64,000 nucleotides of DNA from Nectonema munidae (taxonomy: Eukaryota; Nematomorpha; Nectonematoida; Nectonematidae), in the NCBI GenBank assembly GCA_030549495.1, contig JAUIRK010000984.1, positions 1-64,000 of the forward strand, written 5' to 3'. The notes under the pieces were generated by a model. That model searched no databases, was not told where the DNA came from, and saw only the letters and a program-made list of their open reading frames with translations. A program made the position numbers and the translations under genes. Positions 24,101 to 32,099 of this stretch are shown here, piece by piece (positions within the stretch are counted from its first letter, which is position 1; each line of letters begins with the position of its first letter).

Positions 24101-27100
24101 GTATAAAAGTGAAAATGCTGAAAAAAGTAGAGATAATGGTTCATCTGAAAGATCCTTTAAGTTTGCGAATCTAAAGGGTGCATTCAATGAAAAAATGCGT
24201 CCTCATCACAAAAGTCGAATGGAATCGCGTGATGTTAATGACAACGACATGGAAGAAGAAGAGTATGATCAGGTTAAACAAGACCCTCACAGGCGGTTCC
24301 CAGTCTCATTTTACGATCAAGCTTTGCTCAGTGAAATCTTTCTCTTTGAATCTTTTTTGTTGTGCATACTATTTCCTTTTTAAGAAACTTTGAGTGAAGA
24401 TTCTGATGATGCAAGAGAAGAAGAAGAAAAGGAAGTTGATTTGCCATTTGTTCCTTTTTCGCGTTTGATGATGAAGTTCGAGAAAAGTAAATCAGATGAT
24501 GTCAATGAGTCTAGGTAATCATTTTTATTCTCTGAGATTGAAGCTGCTGCTTTGAAGTAACTGCTTCAGTAGCCGTGTGTTGTTAGTCCATGTGTAATTG
24601 CGATATTAGCGTAGATGTCATACTTTGCATGTCAGAAGAAGAAGATAGGCCAGCATGAGAGAGAGAGAGAGACTGGCTTATGCGCAAAGCATAAAAATTT
24701 TCTTCAAAGATTTTCAGAGACTTTGATAATAATAATAATAATAAATCGGTTTTACGACTACTTTCCCAGCAAGCTAGGGTCTAGCCGGTGTTGCAACTAT
24801 GAAAACACATATAAAAAGACTACCTAATTTTACATTTCCAAAAATTAAACTAGATCTTATACAACTTTTATAAAGATAACTTTTATGTTTAAAGAAAAAG
24901 TACTTAAAGATTTAAATGTCTTCCAAGCTAGTTTTATTCTGTGTTCTACTGAGTTACGAACATTACCTAACTGATCCATAACCTCTCTCAAGTAACAAAA
25001 TTGATTAACCTTTTCTAGTTCTATATCTTTTATTACTTTTCTTTACTAATTTCAACTTTTTTAAAATCTTTAAAATTTTTAACTTTTAATAAACTAAGAG
25101 CATCTTTTATGTATCCATTTACTACAAGATGTACAAAAAATATAATTTTTCCCCACAAACACCACATGCATCTGTTTTTGGAACTAGATTTTGTATATTT
25201 GATGATTCATCTATTTTCATCCTGCCAAAAACTTATTTTCTTACCGAAATCTTCAAGAGAATCTGTAATTAAAATTTCATCAACATATATTTAGTAAAAA
25301 CCTATATACCAACATATATTTTTTATACTTTCATATCAGACATAGGTTTAATATTTATAATATATTATTTATGTGACAATCAGTTTAAAATTTTTTATTG
25401 AAGTAGAATATTCAAATAGTTGATTTATCAAATAAACAACGTGAAAATACACATTTTGAAAAAACAGAAAATAGGAGATTGATTAGGAGTTTTTACGTAA
25501 GCTAATAAATAACCGCTAAAATTCTTCCAAAAACTCTTCGAAATATAAAAATATATTATAAACTAACATATAAATATGCATAATTTATTTTATAACATTA
25601 TGCAAATAAAATATGAATATTTAAAGTATAATTTAACATTCACCTTATAATTTTATTTTATGAATTAAAATTTTGTTTCAAAAAATCATGTCATTTATAT
25701 TAATCTGTTTTTCGTACTAGTAAGCAAAACACCATAGCTGATCACTTGTTGAATTTTTTTCGTTAACGTATTTTTGAAACTAAAGAAACAAGTTTGATTA
25801 ATTTGACAAGTAAGTCGATTATCTCTCAAATATATTATTACCTTTGAAAAAAAATGTTTTAAACTAAGTTATGCCATTTTGTTTTCTGATATTAACAAAA
25901 TGTTTAAGTAAGCTTAACGAGCAATGCACTGAAATTTATAAAAGGTATATAAAATTTCCATTAGTAATTCAAAAGTTTTTTCGAAACATTTTAAAATTTA
26001 AGTTTTTTCTAGAACTAAAGAAGAATTCCAAAAAAACTGGATTAAACAGAAAACATATCTTAAAACTGATTGTGACAAAGTCGTACAAAATGAAAGCGAT
26101 TTTTCACCTACGCGCAGATTGAAAAAGGAATATAGTTGTGTTGAGAATGCTGAGAATTTGAAATTCATGAATAAAATGAAATTATATGAAGAACTACAAG
26201 ATGCGAAAAAAGATGAAGATGTTTTACTTTAGTAGAAGGAAAAGGATTTTTCATCTAAGCTTTTTAGTGAGAAAGTATTCATGAATACTCCCAATCAGAA
26301 GGATTGTTCAGTTCCGGTTCAATTATTGTAAACAGTAAACGAAGTAGCCTGGATCCAGAAAAAGTTGAAGAGTTAATGGCAAAATAATGAATCACTTAAA
26401 AATTAGCTTAAATACAAAAGTTTATTTCGTCTTTTTCTTTCATGAAATACTTTTATATTTCATCATTGAGAAAAAGAAGTTTTTGATATCCATTTTTAAA
26501 TTAATCAAAATAGTCTCAAATTCACCACGATCGGTTGAAATAAAAGCTTATAAAATAATTTCAAAAAGTCTGTCCCTCTCAATGGCGATATGTTGTATTT
26601 GTCGCATTATTTTTAGAATATTTTCATAAGTTAGATTTCAATTCTCCTGTCTTTTTGTTCAGTTATCCCGTTATCATCCTGTCTAGGGGGAATTTGATTC
26701 TCGAAATGTTTTTCTGAAAAATTACAGACCGAATCTTGCTCCACGTCTCCTCTGTTGTTTCTATTGGTTTGTCCTTGTCGATGTTGTTAGTAAGGAAGGT
26801 CGTCGTAGTCGTTCAGCAAGGCGTGAAAGAAGAACATCATCATAGTCGTCATTTGAAGAGTCTTCGTAGTCGACAGTTGAGAACCCGGCTATACCCTTGT
26901 TTTTGAGATCTAAGTATTTCAGTGTATGGGTGTCTAATGTTAATATGTATGCCGATGTTTTATGTGTCAGACGTGTATAAATACTAATAAATATGAAATT
27001 TTGTGTCAAGAATGTGAACTTTTTTATATGTAAATGTATGTATGCACGATTGCGCTAAAACCTTAATCTAACACTAATGCTAACCACGAAAATGCATTTC

Positions 27101-30100
27101 CAAAATTCTATACACTAAGGCCCATTTAGAAATTGGTTGAGCACCTGTCAATCAAATAATATGCAAATAGAGGAAAAATTTTAATAGTGAAAATTAGCGG
27201 TAGAGTGAAAATACTTGATAATATTCGTTGTGTGTGTGTGGTTGTGTTCTTGTTTTAGTCTGTGATTTTGAGATGCAGTGAACAGAGTTGAGCAAAGTTA
27301 TCGCCTTACAAAGAGCAGACACTCTTTCTGCATCATTACTGTTGCCCAGAAGGGACCTCAAAAAGTGTTTCTTGTATCGTGCTTTAAAGTATGCATAATG
27401 GAGGCTCTAAGTGAGATCTTTGGTGATATCTCTTATACAAGACGAGGATACTTCATTTGTAATCCCAACTTTTTGCTGCTAACATTAGTTACATCCAACT
27501 TTCTAGTGTCGCGTTCTTGAAAAACACTGGCTTCTTAAAGTTTTCGTATTTTCAATATTGTTGTATCGTTTTTCTGACCGCTCCAATGTCTTTCATGGCT
27601 CCATGTTTTGTCATATTCACTGGTGTAGATTTCTTTCTTCTTTAAAATGTTTTGAACAGTAAATTTTCAGATGCTAAATTATTCTCTAAGATTTTTTAAA
27701 GTATGTTTTGGATAACCTCCAGATCCTTTGATTCCTAATTCGCTTCCCTAGTGATAACCAGGGCAATAAAATAACTAGGTTGAACTATATTTTTTCAAAT
27801 TTTTTATGGGCATTAAATTCAATTAAAAATTTTTCATTGATTGTTTCACGTCTAATTAGTAATTATGATACATAACTTTAATTTACACTTTTATTTTTTA
27901 ATTGTCTCTGTTAATTTTCATCATGAATTTCTTTTTAATTTTGTTGTTGAATGAAAATCCAATATAAAGTAAAGAAAAATATAGGAATAAAAATTCCGAA
28001 TAAAACATCCTTCAAACAATTTCTAAGATACACTCCTTCTATGCCGAATAAATGTCGTTAAAATCAAAAAAAGTTTTAAACCAGTTTGGACAATTTTTAG
28101 GTCATAAACTTTAAGAATAAGTTTTTAGTTCAACCAAAAGTTAAAAAACTATTTCTAAAGAAAAATATTAAATATTATTTTAAAAGTATAGTATTTTTAC
28201 CCAAATTTTTTTATTAATCTAATTTGATCTAAGAAACGAGTCTCTTTATTTCATATTTTTCATTAGGTCGTAATAAGTCAAAAAAAAGGTTTTTTAAGTC
28301 AAAAATTGTTTGCCCTGGGTAACAACTGTTTTCGTTCATGTTTTGGTGCAGGTGTTAACATTTTACTTTTGCTTAAGTTAATAATTCTATTTATAACTAA
28401 GTAAGTACAAAAAATATACAACAGGTCGAAAAAAACCATTTGTGAGTTTGCCTTTGTCCCTATAACCCCTGGTCTGCATGTTCTCAACTTTTATTGTTTT
28501 GATAGCTTCATCATGTATTTAGATGCTGGTTCAAACCTAAACGATATAAGCCTTAATTTCTCTTTTGTTTCCAAATTGAATACATGTAGCCAAATAGCTT
28601 TTATCCTAATTTGCGGGCTTGATTCTATTATTAAACATTTCTTTTAAGAGAAATTATCATCTTTTGGCGGAATAGAATGTACTGGTTTACTGGGGTTTAT
28701 TTTATAAAGTATATTATAGGGAACATTTTCGTTATTCGTCCGCTTAGAAAGAATTTCGTTATACTTATGGTACTATGTAAATGTGTTGCACTGTGTTTGG
28801 TTTTTCATCTCATTTATCTCAGTAGGGTTGAATTGTAATGAAAAATAATTTATAAAACAATGCTTTATTTACTCTAAATCCCAAGTATAAGCTGTACCAC
28901 GTGTTTGCTGCGAAGACGATGGTATTTTTAGATGTATTCCTTAGTAATATAAGGAAAACACCATTTGAATTTGAATTAAAATATTAAACTATGAATGACT
29001 TTAATTTTTCAGGCTCTGATATCATACAATTATTTTAATGTTTTTTTTGGACAAATTAGCGTACTATATTACTGAGAAATTTTAAAATTGTAGAGGCGCA
29101 AAATTTTTTACCAACTTTGTCACAAATTAAGTCATCATTAGAAGTTTTCTTAGGCTTAACCCCAAAGTCCTTCTGTTTTCTTTGAATATCCAACTTTATT
29201 GTTTTTTGTGTGTAAAATTTGGCTAAAATCTCTTCAACCCATAAAGTCCTAATGCTCCCATTTGGGAACATAAGTAATTTCATCTTCGTCTGCGTTTTTT
29301 TAGATATCGTCTCATTTCTATGGTACGTAATGGGTTAAGATGAATTTATAATGTCTTTCGTGTTTGTTTCGGTGAAGATAACAAAAATAAATAGAAATGA
29401 ACGAGCACCCTTTTAAAATAGTTCACGTTCATGAAGTTGTTGGATAACTAGAAAATTTTACTGTTCTTGATTATAAAAATTGTAATGGTTTTGAAGAATG
29501 TGCTGTAGAACAAAATCTAGATGAATAAAGAACTTAAAATGAAAAGGTTTTTAGTCGTATAATTTGCAGATCAAAAACATAGCGTTTTTACACGTTTAAG
29601 CTGTAGTTTATACTCGAGATTTTGCAGTAAAATTGACTTTTGAGATTATATTTTCAAGGGTACATCCCCAAAATGTTTACAATTAAATCTTTGAGAAATC
29701 TTTATCATTTTAATTTTGTTTATTTATCAAATATGTTTATACCTTTTGCTTTAGATCAACTATGAATTTTTCTGAGAAGAATATAACAGCTTTTTCAAAT
29801 ATAACGAAAGAAAGCGCTTTGAATAACGTAAAATACCTTACCTCTGTCAATGTTAATAATTTGAAACCCTTAAATTTACAGACTCAAAGAATGCCCCATC
29901 ACCTTTTGATTTTCAATGAAGATGAAATTGATGAGATTCTTCGCTTGAGAGCCCGTGAGACAAAGCACTCATTTTTCAATGGAATTGTTTCTGGAAAATT
30001 TGCTACCTTCATTTTTATTATGAGTATTTTAGTCCTGTCTGTCTTCATGATTCTTCTGTTTTTGCGCTTAAAAGCTCTGAAATCTAGAAAAGTGAATTTA

Positions 30101-30154
30101 TATGGCAAGCCATTAAACTCAAATGAAACATACAAGCTACTGAATGGCATTTAA
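5691..30154 (+). CDS. MANSC and LDL-receptor class A single-pass membrane protein (seven-exon model)
   Basis: Exons proposed here: 5691-5918, 5970-6108, 6155-6280, 7293-7353, 24074-24330, 24385-24514, 29755-30154. All introns are GT-AG, every junction phase agrees (0,1,1,2,1,2), and the joined length is 1338 coding bases plus stop, 446 residues. The order is signal peptide, MANSC, LDLRA, charged linker, one transmembrane helix, short cytoplasmic tail. This is the plan of the metazoan MANSC1/LRP11 group, whose tails, as I remember them, also end in a YLINGIY-like motif; here it is YKLLNGI. It is probably a cell-surface or endocytic receptor with unknown ligand. Intron 4 spans about 16.7 kb and is full of transposons and an antisense GPCR pseudogene. 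Exon 4 and the join across intron 4 are the weakest parts. Confidence 0.72.
6155..6280 (+). CDS. Exon 3: LDL-receptor class A repeat
   Basis: The exon is 126 bp, a phase 1-1 symmetric exon, the classic form in which LDLRA repeats are shuffled. It reads LCGKFQFHCHRGIIKC then IPIYDICDGIGHCEDNSDEEFC. All six cysteines are present, as is the calcium cage (D.C D....C.D.SDE). The acceptor is CCTTTAG and the donor is G|GTATCT. This is the clearest single domain in the window. Confidence 0.9.
7293..7353 (+). CDS. Exon 4 (short linker exon, tentative)
   Basis: After a pyrimidine-rich TCATTGATTTAG, 61 bp stay open in the phase left by exon 3 (phase 1) and read DYSDGNRENDWIRDAFIGNK. They end in phase 2 before GTAATT. 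Phase 2 is exactly what exon 5 at 24074 requires. There is no domain similarity, so support comes only from splice sites and phase. Confidence 0.45.
8268..8430 (+). repeat. tRNA-derived SINE, family 1
   Basis: Blocks in order: CTCAATGGTTGCTTGGTTGT, CTCAGCTTAACAGTTAAAGG, GAGTTCGATCTCC (B-box-like), CAACTCTTAAAAAG, AACCTTACGGCTGAAAGTGC and an (AACC)n tail. The inverse of the same order is seen at 36104-36296, where an 11 bp target-site duplication is visible. It is intronic in the MANSC receptor gene. Confidence 0.75.
8851..8945 (+). repeat. hAT-type terminal fragment (GGCGCACATCC family)
   Basis: CAGAGGCGCACTTCCTCAG, a G-rich stretch, then TTTATAATTTTCAAAATTTA match in order the starts of related copies at 30655 and 42215. 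The sequence diverges soon after, so only the terminus remains. Confidence 0.5.
9182..9350 (+). pseudogene. piggyBac transposase C-terminal cysteine-rich fragment
   Basis: RIRCRHCHKNAKLNAKC is followed, in a shifted frame, by LVCLHINCFEEYHKK. Together these follow the piggyBac C-terminal zinc-binding pattern C..C....C..C....CF..YH. The catalytic region is absent and at least one frameshift separates the halves. It lies just outside the left arm of the 11.4 kb inverted-arm structure. Confidence 0.6.
9951..10790 (+). repeat. Left arm of the inverted pair
   Basis: The arm begins with a 48 bp unit repeated twice (9951 and 9999), each starting CAGAGGTCTGGCAAGACCTC, itself partly palindromic (GGTCTGGCAAGACC). 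Then follow ATTTAAATGTGTAAATCG, GAAATTGCAGTTTTATTTC and AACTTTTATCTAGTTTC, all found inverted in the right arm. Homology fades after TTTTTTACTTTTTA near 10790. Confidence 0.85.
10875..11003. repeat. Near-perfect hairpin, arms about 55 bp
   Basis: AATAATCAAAGAATCG followed by AAAAATGTTCAAATC at the left is exactly inverted at the right (GATTTGAACATTTTTCGATT then CTTTGATTATT). The central loop is about 20 bp around CGTTGTCCCC. The outer sequence is the same unit as the satellite at 17745-18690. The arms differ very little although the surroundings are diverged. Confidence 0.8.
11064..11135 (+). repeat. Short tandem array of GTGATGAAATGTCG
   Basis: About three copies of a 16-18 bp unit, GTGTGATGAAATGTCG with variants. 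The same unit builds the ends of the MULE at 50904-52722, so this may be a solo MULE terminus or a source of such arrays. Confidence 0.6.
12047..13126 (-). pseudogene. Intronless class A GPCR-like receptor, one in-frame stop at the TM4 tryptophan
   Basis: Read on the minus strand from the ATG at 13126, a single frame of 360 codons shows seven hydrophobic segments. It starts with a short extracellular end with NCS and NET glycosylation sites. TM1 is LEPFFLAFFLFLLIPSVLAF and TM2 follows FANTFSKMFIMYILI. TM3 lies around SFTTMLFLHLLNIF, TM4 reads PSCIIILIAYIPSYKW, and TM5 is around FSSFAILYLCFKIYFFINNF. TM6 is FIGVFILFTTLPLAIITI. TM7 and helix 8 are ILFYFVYLF then DKLYRKEIRSIY. The only break is TAG at 12644-12646, just before PSCIII, where class A receptors carry their most conserved TM4 residue, Trp 4.50 (TGG). 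Lack of introns suggests a retrocopy or an intronless chemoreceptor/neuropeptide-type receptor. It is antisense inside intron 4 of the MANSC gene and between the inverted arms. There is no exact DRY motif. Confidence 0.65.
13384..13413 (+). repeat. (ATTC)n microsatellite
   Basis: About seven tandem ATTC units, uninterrupted. It is downstream of the GPCR in plus orientation, upstream of it in gene orientation. Confidence 0.9.
13546..15600. other. Intronic stretch without a recognised gene
   Basis: A weak copy of the arm terminus (GTGATCTGACAAGGCTTCGG) stands at 13548. Around 14205-14492 the repeated GGGTCC words and an end reading GGATAAGAATCCCTG resemble a hAT-type MITE, but no matching left end was found. 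The rest has no convincing coding frame or repeat. Confidence 0.4.
15628..16994 (-). pseudogene. piggyBac transposase, nearly full catalytic half, broken
   Basis: Three minus-strand stretches follow one another: 16994-16620 (FSCLIYLGQNMDQRIKVTDL), 16638-15901 and 15888-15628. The middle one starts MDEQLVSFRGRSNIKIYDP, the piggyBac DEQ(L) motif with the first catalytic Asp. It continues with GIFCDRFFTSYNIV (second Asp, usually DNFFTS) and NKSGVDVTNRMVRQF (third Asp). The last stretch is the C-terminal cysteine-rich domain, RGFCYACLPKK then CKRCSRYICKTH and HIACSHC. The N-terminal end is missing or unrecognised, and at least two breaks separate the stretches. TTAA-flanked terminal repeats were not found near it. 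It lies inside the long inverted arms in the same strand sense as the GPCR pseudogene. Confidence 0.85.
17745..19010 (+). repeat. Irregular satellite of two interleaved units
   Basis: Unit A, about 125-140 bp, appears about seven times between 17745 and 18690, each with TTTTTCGTTCTTTG, then AATATAATATTTAAATCG, then GCAAATTGCAAAGTATAGG and GTAGCAAATATGA. Unit B (18062-18242 and 18672-19010) contains CGGTTACAGGTTGGAG, CATCTAGCAGATGTGAACAG and a short tandem of about 25-30 bp built on ACAGGTTGGAGATGAATCTC. Copies differ mostly by single-base gaps, especially in homopolymers. Confidence 0.8.
19080..19240 (-). repeat. Inverted fragment of satellite unit A
   Basis: TTGCAATTAGCACGATTTTA, ATATTATATTTGTCAAATAA, GATCAAAGAATCGAAAAA and TTCATATTTTGCTACC are the reverse complement of unit A in the correct order. 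It faces the array at 17745-18690, echoing the inverted layout of the outer arms. Confidence 0.75.
19250..20200. other. Interior stretch with a partial copy of the arm module
   Basis: Around 19500-19575 a diverged copy of TTTTTCACTTCAAAAATAAT with TTATTAGAAAAACATTATAC is seen; better copies are at 20203 and 20528. From 19640 to 20150 no gene or named repeat was recognised. Confidence 0.5.
20203..20594 (-). repeat. Tandem-duplicated module at the inner end of the right arm
   Basis: A block of about 325 bp starting TTTTTCACTTGAAAAATAAT and including ACTGACCTATACTACTGCCC, AAACTAGATAAAAGTTGACT and ACAAGAGTATAGC repeats directly from 20528 onward. The left arm carries only one copy of the shared part, so the duplication happened on this side only. 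Confidence 0.75.
20594..21372 (-). repeat. Right arm of the inverted pair
   Basis: This is the reverse complement of the left arm. It ends with CCCCGGAGGTCTTGCCAGAC then CTCTG at 21372, and holds GAAATAAAACTGCAATTTC and CGATTTACACATTTAAAT. An (ATT)n run at 21092-21126 stands where the left arm has only AATAATACTAATAC, so the microsatellite grew after the arms separated. Confidence 0.85.
21380..22325. other. Intronic stretch, little recognised
   Basis: CACCATATGTCACCACTG, ending at 22321, looks like the right end of a hAT-type element (inverted CAGTGGTGACATATGG). Just before it, TAATTTCGAAACG and TAATTTCGAATCG repeat imperfectly. No left end, no gene and no coding frame were recognised. Confidence 0.35.
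22330..23120 (-). pseudogene. ZBED-type hAT transposase remnant, heavily decayed
   Basis: On the minus strand the stretch reads CFVVISNANIKPYKLNPHFL, a decayed BED finger. Further on come EEIVEQFIFCKALTTTKK, LKMGASVCTDGVHSKL and YGFVLKKKVPDVSVTHCLL. These match in order the ZBED5-like landmarks FCK.L..TT, CTDGA..M.G..GF and P.V..THC. Many stops and frameshifts are present, so it is far older than the copy at 2106-3929. Confidence 0.65.
23130..24070. other. Intronic stretch, nothing recognised
   Basis: AT-rich sequence between the ZBED remnant and exon 5 of the receptor. I see no gene, no terminal repeat and no tandem array. Confidence 0.5.
24074..24514 (+). CDS. Exons 5-6 of the receptor: charged extracellular linker
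   Basis: Exon 5 (24074-24330) begins after ATATTTAG in phase 2 and reads TNGKHRLSQYKSENAEKSRD, later SFKFANLKGAFNEKM and DVNDNDMEEEEYDQV. A 54 bp intron (GTGAAA to TTTTTAAG) separates it from exon 6 (24385-24514), which reads TLSEDSDDAREEEEKEVDL then PFVPFSRLMMKFEKS. Exon 6 ends in phase 2 before GTAATC. Both outer phases are 2, so the pair fits between exon 4 and exon 7 and could also be skipped without a frameshift. It is low-complexity acidic sequence with no known domain. It could be an independent small gene, but no start codon is needed and the phases fit. Confidence 0.6.
24725..25290 (-). mobile_element. LINE 3' half with (ATT)n tail
   Basis: Read on the minus strand, RT palm-like sequence YVDEILITDSLEDFGKKISF (family YADDL) is followed by VNQFCYLREVMDQLGN and VEHRIKLAWKTFKSL, the post-RT region of endonuclease-encoding LINEs (FCYLGD......V..RI..AWKKF). 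The element ends with an (ATT)n run at 24725-24744 preceded, in element orientation, by AGTAGTCGTAAAACCGAT. Frames shift and the catalytic Asp-Asp is changed, so it is dead. The same tail is found at 50312. Confidence 0.7.
26067..26386 (+). pseudogene. hAT transposase C-terminal fragment
   Basis: The stretch ends SGSIIVNSKRSSLDPEKVEE then LMAK and stop, the usual hAT C-terminal dimerisation end (R..L.P..V..L). In another frame upstream it reads NLKFMNKMKLYEELQDAKKD. The frames do not join and the core is missing. Confidence 0.4.
26640..29750. other. Intron 6 of the receptor, mostly unrecognised
   Basis: Over 3 kb without a supported gene. A minus-strand open stretch at 26761-27009 has an acidic end (DYEDSSNDDYDDVLL) made by a GTCGTAGTCG-like simple repeat, and I do not accept it as a gene. 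No terminal repeats or arrays were recognised. Confidence 0.4.
29755..30154 (+). CDS. Exon 7: membrane-proximal stalk, transmembrane helix and cytoplasmic tail
   Basis: The exon starts after CTTTTGCTTTAG in phase 2 and runs to the stop at 30152-30154. It has N-glycosylation sites in NFSEKNITAFSNITKES, then a stalk, then the helix FATFIFIMSILVLSVFMILL. A basic stop-transfer (RLKALKSRK) and a 21-residue tail NLYGKPLNSNETYKLLNGI follow. The final YKLLNGI resembles the YLINGIY-type ending that I remember for MANSC1 and LRP11, which supports joining this exon to the MANSC exons 23 kb upstream. A sorting or internalisation signal is conceivable. Confidence 0.75.
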
Positions 30155-30654
30155 TACTAACGAATTTTAAACTTTTCGTGACTACCATTTTCTTTTTCTG
30201 TTTGTAACTTTTTTTTTCACTCCAAACTTTTTATGTATCTGTGTTTATGAGATTTCTTTTAGTGTTATGTTATCATTCATTTTTCCTTAGTTTTTTAGTG
30301 CAATCTTTTTTATATTCTGAGTTTCGTGCAATTAGTGTTTATTTATAAAACTCCTTAATTTATTTTTCATAAAAAAAATTAAGTAAATTTTCTAAATGTT
30401 TTGCTTAAAATCTAAAATAATAGTTTTTGTAAATCTTGTTTTAATAAGTTTCCACTGAGAGGTTTCAATTTAATTTATATCGAGGGGTCTTATAAATCTT
30501 ATTTCCTAAATTATAATATTTTTTCATTTATTAATTTAGGAAATCCTTTTAAAAATCTTAGAGATATATAGAATTACATACAAAAACTAAATATCCCAAT
30601 TATAAGCTATTATTTTCAGGAATATACATAATATGTGTGAATGGTTCGCACCCT

Positions 30655-30960
30655 GGGGCGCACATCCTTAAAATGTTGGGGCCAAATTTTTTTTATAATT
30701 TTCAAAATTTATTATAAAAGAATTTTTGTCCAATGAACACACCACCATTATTAGGCGACATACATGCACTGTAAGCTCTCAATCCCACCACAACTGCACT
30801 AATTTTATCGGTGACCGGTTAATTCCACCACGGAAAATACGATTATACGCTATATTCCACCATGGTAAGTTGCATTACGGGGAATATTGGAATATTACCG
30901 TGATTAGTTGTTTGCAACAACTAAGCTTGAATGATAGGTTATAAACACATACATATACAC
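30655..30960 (+). repeat. hAT-type terminal fragment, older copy
   Basis: CTGGGGCGCACATCC starts the fragment, then TTTATAATTTTCAAAATTTA, CACCACCATTATTAGGCGAC, AGCTCTCAATCCCACCACAA. The same blocks stand at 42050-42190. It is directly downstream of the MANSC gene, between that gene and the MULE remnant. Confidence 0.6.
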
Positions 30961-31141
30961 ACCATGAATGTATTTTCGCTTCTCTTGTTTACGACGTTTA
31001 ATGTAAATTGTTTAGTAATTTGTTTAAATGCCAATTGTTTCTCCTTGTCATTTCAGTTTTTCATCTGAAAACACTTCAAGAAAATTTACTTTGAGCATCT
31101 ACTAAATTTTCTTATTTAGTGAAACTTTGGAAGCCCTCAAC

Positions 31142-31930
31142 ATGGCAACCTTTATCTCATCCGAGAAAAATAAACGAAAGCTGTGTGATGATAATTATAT
31201 TTATGAAAAGCATGCAGATAACAGTAGAAAAACTAAAAGATACTGGCGTTGTGAACACTTTTATAAGGGTTGCCGGGCAAGAATACATACAACTTTTAAC
31301 TGTACTGAATCCGAAGTCATTCTTTCAAATGGATCCCATAATCACCCAGCAAGCGGTGCAAGCGTTAATACTCGAAAGGCAGTTCCCTTTAATGAAGAAC
31401 GAGGTGATGAGAACAGGCACAGTCTCTACTCTTGAAGTGATGGCGAATGGTGTAAAAATTTTTGAAGAAGCACAGTCACAGTTGCAAACTATTTCTGGAA
31501 TTGCAAGAAACATACGTACCTGAGGCAACATTATTTAGGAATTCCAGTCCTTCCAAATTCTAGGTCAGGATTTGAAATTCCTTCTACGGTGAAGTACTTG
31601 GAAAATAGTTCGTTGTTTTTGGTCTTCGATAGTGGTATTAACTACCCAGACAGAATTTTAGTTTTTTCTTCTGAAAAGGGCATGGATTATTTAGAAAGTT
31701 CTAGAAATTGGGCCTGGGATGAAACTTTCAAAGTGTCGCCTATTTTGTGGTGTCAGTTAATAACTTTACTTGTAATCATAGGTGGATCATGTGTGCCAAG
31801 GCTATTTGCTTTACTGCTTGACAAAAAGAATTCTCATGTCTTTTTGCTTTTGTTCTTAATTTGCGAGTGAATTGTCAGCCGGCAACTTGTCTCATGGATT
31901 TTGGACAAGCTCTCCATAATTCCTTTGTTT
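31142..31930 (+). pseudogene. MULE transposase with FLYWCH zinc finger, 5' half, broken
   Basis: MATFISSEKNKRKLCDDNYI leads to a FLYWCH finger with RYWRCEHFYKGCRAR and SHNHPAS (C2H2 ligands). After frameshifts the MULE core appears: LFLVFDSGINYPDRILVFSS, WAWDETFKVSPILWCQL (first catalytic Asp, usually DGTFK), GGSCVPRLFALLLDKK, and PATCLMDFGQALHNSF (second Asp, usually DFE). The end with the catalytic Glu is absent because hAT-like sequence follows. A better copy of the family lies at 51147-52346. Confidence 0.75.
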
Positions 31931-32099
31931 CACATTTTATACATTCTTAAGTACCTGGAAATGCTAAAGATCTGTGAACTTGGTGAAAGACATAGGTGCA
32001 ACACAGATGACCGTTTTCAGGACAAAATAAAGTGCTTTGTGCTTAACATAAGTATCTTTCGTGTTCTGAATTGTTAGCATCCACTTTTCTAAAGCCCGT

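Noticed and set aside
26761-27009. Minus-strand acidic open reading frame
   Set aside because: Its coding look comes from a GTCGTAGTCG-like simple repeat; no splice or family support.
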